Source of the DNA: Pseudomonadota bacterium
Lineage (GTDB): Bacteria; Pseudomonadota; Alphaproteobacteria; Sphingomonadales; Sphingomonadaceae
Assembly (NCBI GenBank): GCA_023433445.1
Contig: JAEZCS010000140.1
Location: forward strand, 1-24,169
Direction of reading: 5' to 3'
Length of the DNA stretch: 24,169 bases
Shown: in pieces, positions 22,728-24,169 of the stretch
How the letters are laid out: each line of letters begins with the position of its first letter
How positions within the stretch are numbered: the first letter of the stretch is position 1
Translations under genes and position numbers: made by a program
Notes under the pieces: model-generated
Told to the model about the DNA's origin: nothing
What the model saw: the letters and a program-made list of their open reading frames with translations, nothing else
The model's database searches: none

Positions 22728-24169
22728 TTAGCTCATCCGCTTGAAGAGCCAGCCGATGGTCGACCCGCCAGGCAGCGCTTCGGCAGTGATGACCAGCTGG
22801 CGGGTTTGGTGCGGGCGACCTTCTGCATCGACCCATAGGCTGTCCTCGATGGCGAGCTTGCCGGCATTGGCGCGGAACTGCCAGATTGGCCCCATCTCGA
22901 TCCGCAGCAGCGCGCCCATACCGTCTGCGGTGGCCGTCGGCTCGACCAGCGGCGCGAGATGGAAGCGCAGCTGCGCTGGCAGCTTCACCGGCTTGCGACG
23001 GCGAGCGGCGGGGGTCAGCAAATCCTCCCCCCGGATCTCCCGCCCGTCGACGCTGACGAGCAGCAGGCGGCGGTGAACATAGCCCATGCGGCGGACATAG
23101 CCATCATGGCTGATCTCTATCCGGCTGCCGCTCTCCTGCTCCTGCCGATGCAGTTCGACTTCGGTGACTCCGCGGCCAAGCGTGCCGTCCGGCATCAGCG
23201 CCGTGGAATTCGTATCGTTCAGAACCAGCGTGCTGTGCGCGGCAGTGGTCCGCAGCCCTTGCGCAAGTCCACCGGGCATCCATGCGCCCTCCAGCGCCGC
23301 GCCGCCGCAATTGACGATCAGCCGCTGCGGCCCATCGCTGATCTCGATTGCGGTGGTAGAGGCGCACCCGGCTGCCGCAAGGTGAGCGACCGGCGGCGGT
23401 GCGGCGTCGACCTGAACAATGGTAGGGCCTGCGACCAGCCGTTGATAACCCCAGTCGTTCGCTTGCCGCAGCGGCCGTGCGCGAATCCGGCTCGCCCGGA
23501 TTACAGCTTCGACCGTGGCTGGATCAATAGCACCTGCGCCCTGCCAGCTGCCCAGCCCGCCATCGCCATGGGCCAGGCCGAGCAAGGCTGGCACCATCCG
23601 CCCCAGCGCTTCGGTCAGGAATGGCGGCACCTGTTCGCGACGCACGTCATATACGGCTCGCACCATGGAGAGCAGCATGATCGCGCCCTGCTGATCCCGC
23701 GGCGATCGCGACACGATGCCGCCATCACCATGAACTGCGTTATCGATCGCCCGCTTGAGACCGGCTTCCCCGAAAATCTTTCGCGCCGCGCCACCCGGTA
23801 GCAGCATCGAAGCGGCAACGATCCCGCCCCAGGCCACCAGACGAGGCAGACCCAGCGGCGCCTTGTCAGCGCCGCGATCCAGATGCCGCGCCGTCCGCGC
23901 GATGCAGTTCAGCACCAGCGATCGATAGACCAGGTCGCTGGATGACAGGATGAGCGGCGCATGGGCCGACCAGAACAGCAGCCGCCAGCCCGCATTGTCC
24001 GCGCGCCAGGCCGGTTCGCTCGGCGTTTCGGCATGCGCCTCCAGCCATTTGCGCAGCACGCCTTCCGCGACGGGCGCACCCTGTTCGCGCGTGGCGGCCG
24101 ACGACAGGTCGCGCAGCCAGGCGAAGCTGTGCAGATAGTCGGCAAAGGCTGGGGCGACGGTCAGCCGGT
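22728..24169 (-). CDS. Heparinase II/III family protein, 5' end missing
   Basis: The frame is open to the right edge, so about 480 C-terminal residues are visible; the part beyond 24059 reads YLHSFAWLRDLSSAATREQ. The N-terminal visible part is a helical toroid-like region, with the C-terminal beta-sandwich after it. The latter contains LIVNCGGAALEGAW, the AAHSTLVLND motif, SHDGYVRRMGYVHRRLLL and DGREIRGEDLL, all typical of the heparinase II/III-like domain. Family members are polysaccharide lyases acting on uronic-acid-containing chains, often in the periplasm. The substrate here is unknown, and this sphingomonad form sits beside housekeeping genes, so a cell-envelope glycan role is possible. 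The start and any signal peptide are outside the window. purH follows 94 bases downstream. Confidence 0.88.
   Translation of the reverse strand, partial: RLTVAPAFADYLHSFAWLRDLSSAATREQGAPVAEGVLRKWLEAHAETPSEPAWRADNAGWRLLFWSAHAPLILSSSDLVYRSLVLNCIARTARHLDRGADKAPLGLPRLVAWGGIVAASMLLPGGAARKIFGEAGLKRAIDNAVHGDGGIVSRSPRDQQGAIMLLSMVRAVYDVRREQVPPFLTEALGRMVPALLGLAHGDGGLGSWQGAGAIDPATVEAVIRASRIRARPLRQANDWGYQRLVAGPTIVQVDAAPPPVAHLAAAGCASTTAIEISDGPQRLIVNCGGAALEGAWMPGGLAQGLRTTAAHSTLVLNDTNSTALMPDGTLGRGVTEVELHRQEQESGSRIEISHDGYVRRMGYVHRRLLLVSVDGREIRGEDLLTPAARRRKPVKLPAQLRFHLAPLVEPTATADGMGALLRIEMGPIWQFRANAGKLAIEDSLWVDAEGRPHQTRQLVITAEALPGGSTIGWLFKRMS

Noticed and set aside
1..24169. tRNA or rRNA genes, CRISPR array, insertion sequence, phage or toxin-antitoxin genes
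   Set aside because: I looked through the gaps and gene products and saw no cloverleaf, spaced direct repeats, transposase, integrase or paired small genes; all sizeable space is taken by identified genes.

Overview
The window looks like chromosomal DNA of a Sphingomonadales alphaproteobacterium, probably Sphingomonadaceae (Sphingobium/Sphingomonas-like). The evidence is high GC content, a hemC-hemD-mitofilin-like cluster divergent from tsaD, a UrcA-family protein, a DDAMR/HWSR-type large membrane protein and a heparinase II/III gene just upstream of purH. This placement is inferred from protein character and gene order; no 16S or database search was possible. Coding density is very high. No stretch over 300 bases lacks a gene (the longest gap is about 175 bases), and I see no tRNA, rRNA, CRISPR array, insertion sequence or prophage.

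Layout. 1-631 (-): prs, running off the left edge. 749-3734 (+): nadE and gltX, 4 bases apart. 3759-7124 (-, read right to left): hemC, hemD, a short Mic60/mitofilin-like membrane protein and an alpha/beta hydrolase, closely packed. 7169-10750 (+): tsaD and gpsA, overlapping by ATGA, then a polysaccharide flippase. 10830-11834 (-): a PfkB-family (adenosine kinase-like) sugar kinase. 11945-12978 (+): an EI24/CysZ-like membrane protein translationally coupled to a small lipoprotein. 12980-14029 (-): queG. 14052-16690 (+): a NatA/NatB-type ABC exporter followed by an exported MsrB. 16671-20426 (-, read right to left): an FAD oxidoreductase, a GtrA-like protein and a large GT-C/STT3-like membrane protein. 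20549-20869 (-): UrcA-family protein. 21044-22633 (-): purH. 22728-24169 (-): a heparinase II/III family protein, running off the right edge.

Most genes are core metabolism: PRPP, NAD, heme, tRNA modification, phospholipid precursor and purines. The accessory interest is at the cell envelope. It includes a three-gene putative glycan/lipid-carrier operon with a CtrA-like box upstream, a minimal Mic60 homologue tied to heme genes, a flippase, an exported methionine sulfoxide reductase beside an ABC exporter, and the heparinase-like protein.

Several short intergenic regions carry perfect inverted repeats. The most striking is the divergent hemC/tsaD gap, where two nested dyads share a centre and the outer arms lie against both start codons. 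I found no clearly novel defence or mobile system. The FAD oxidoreductase-GtrA-STT3-like operon is the best candidate for undescribed biology.
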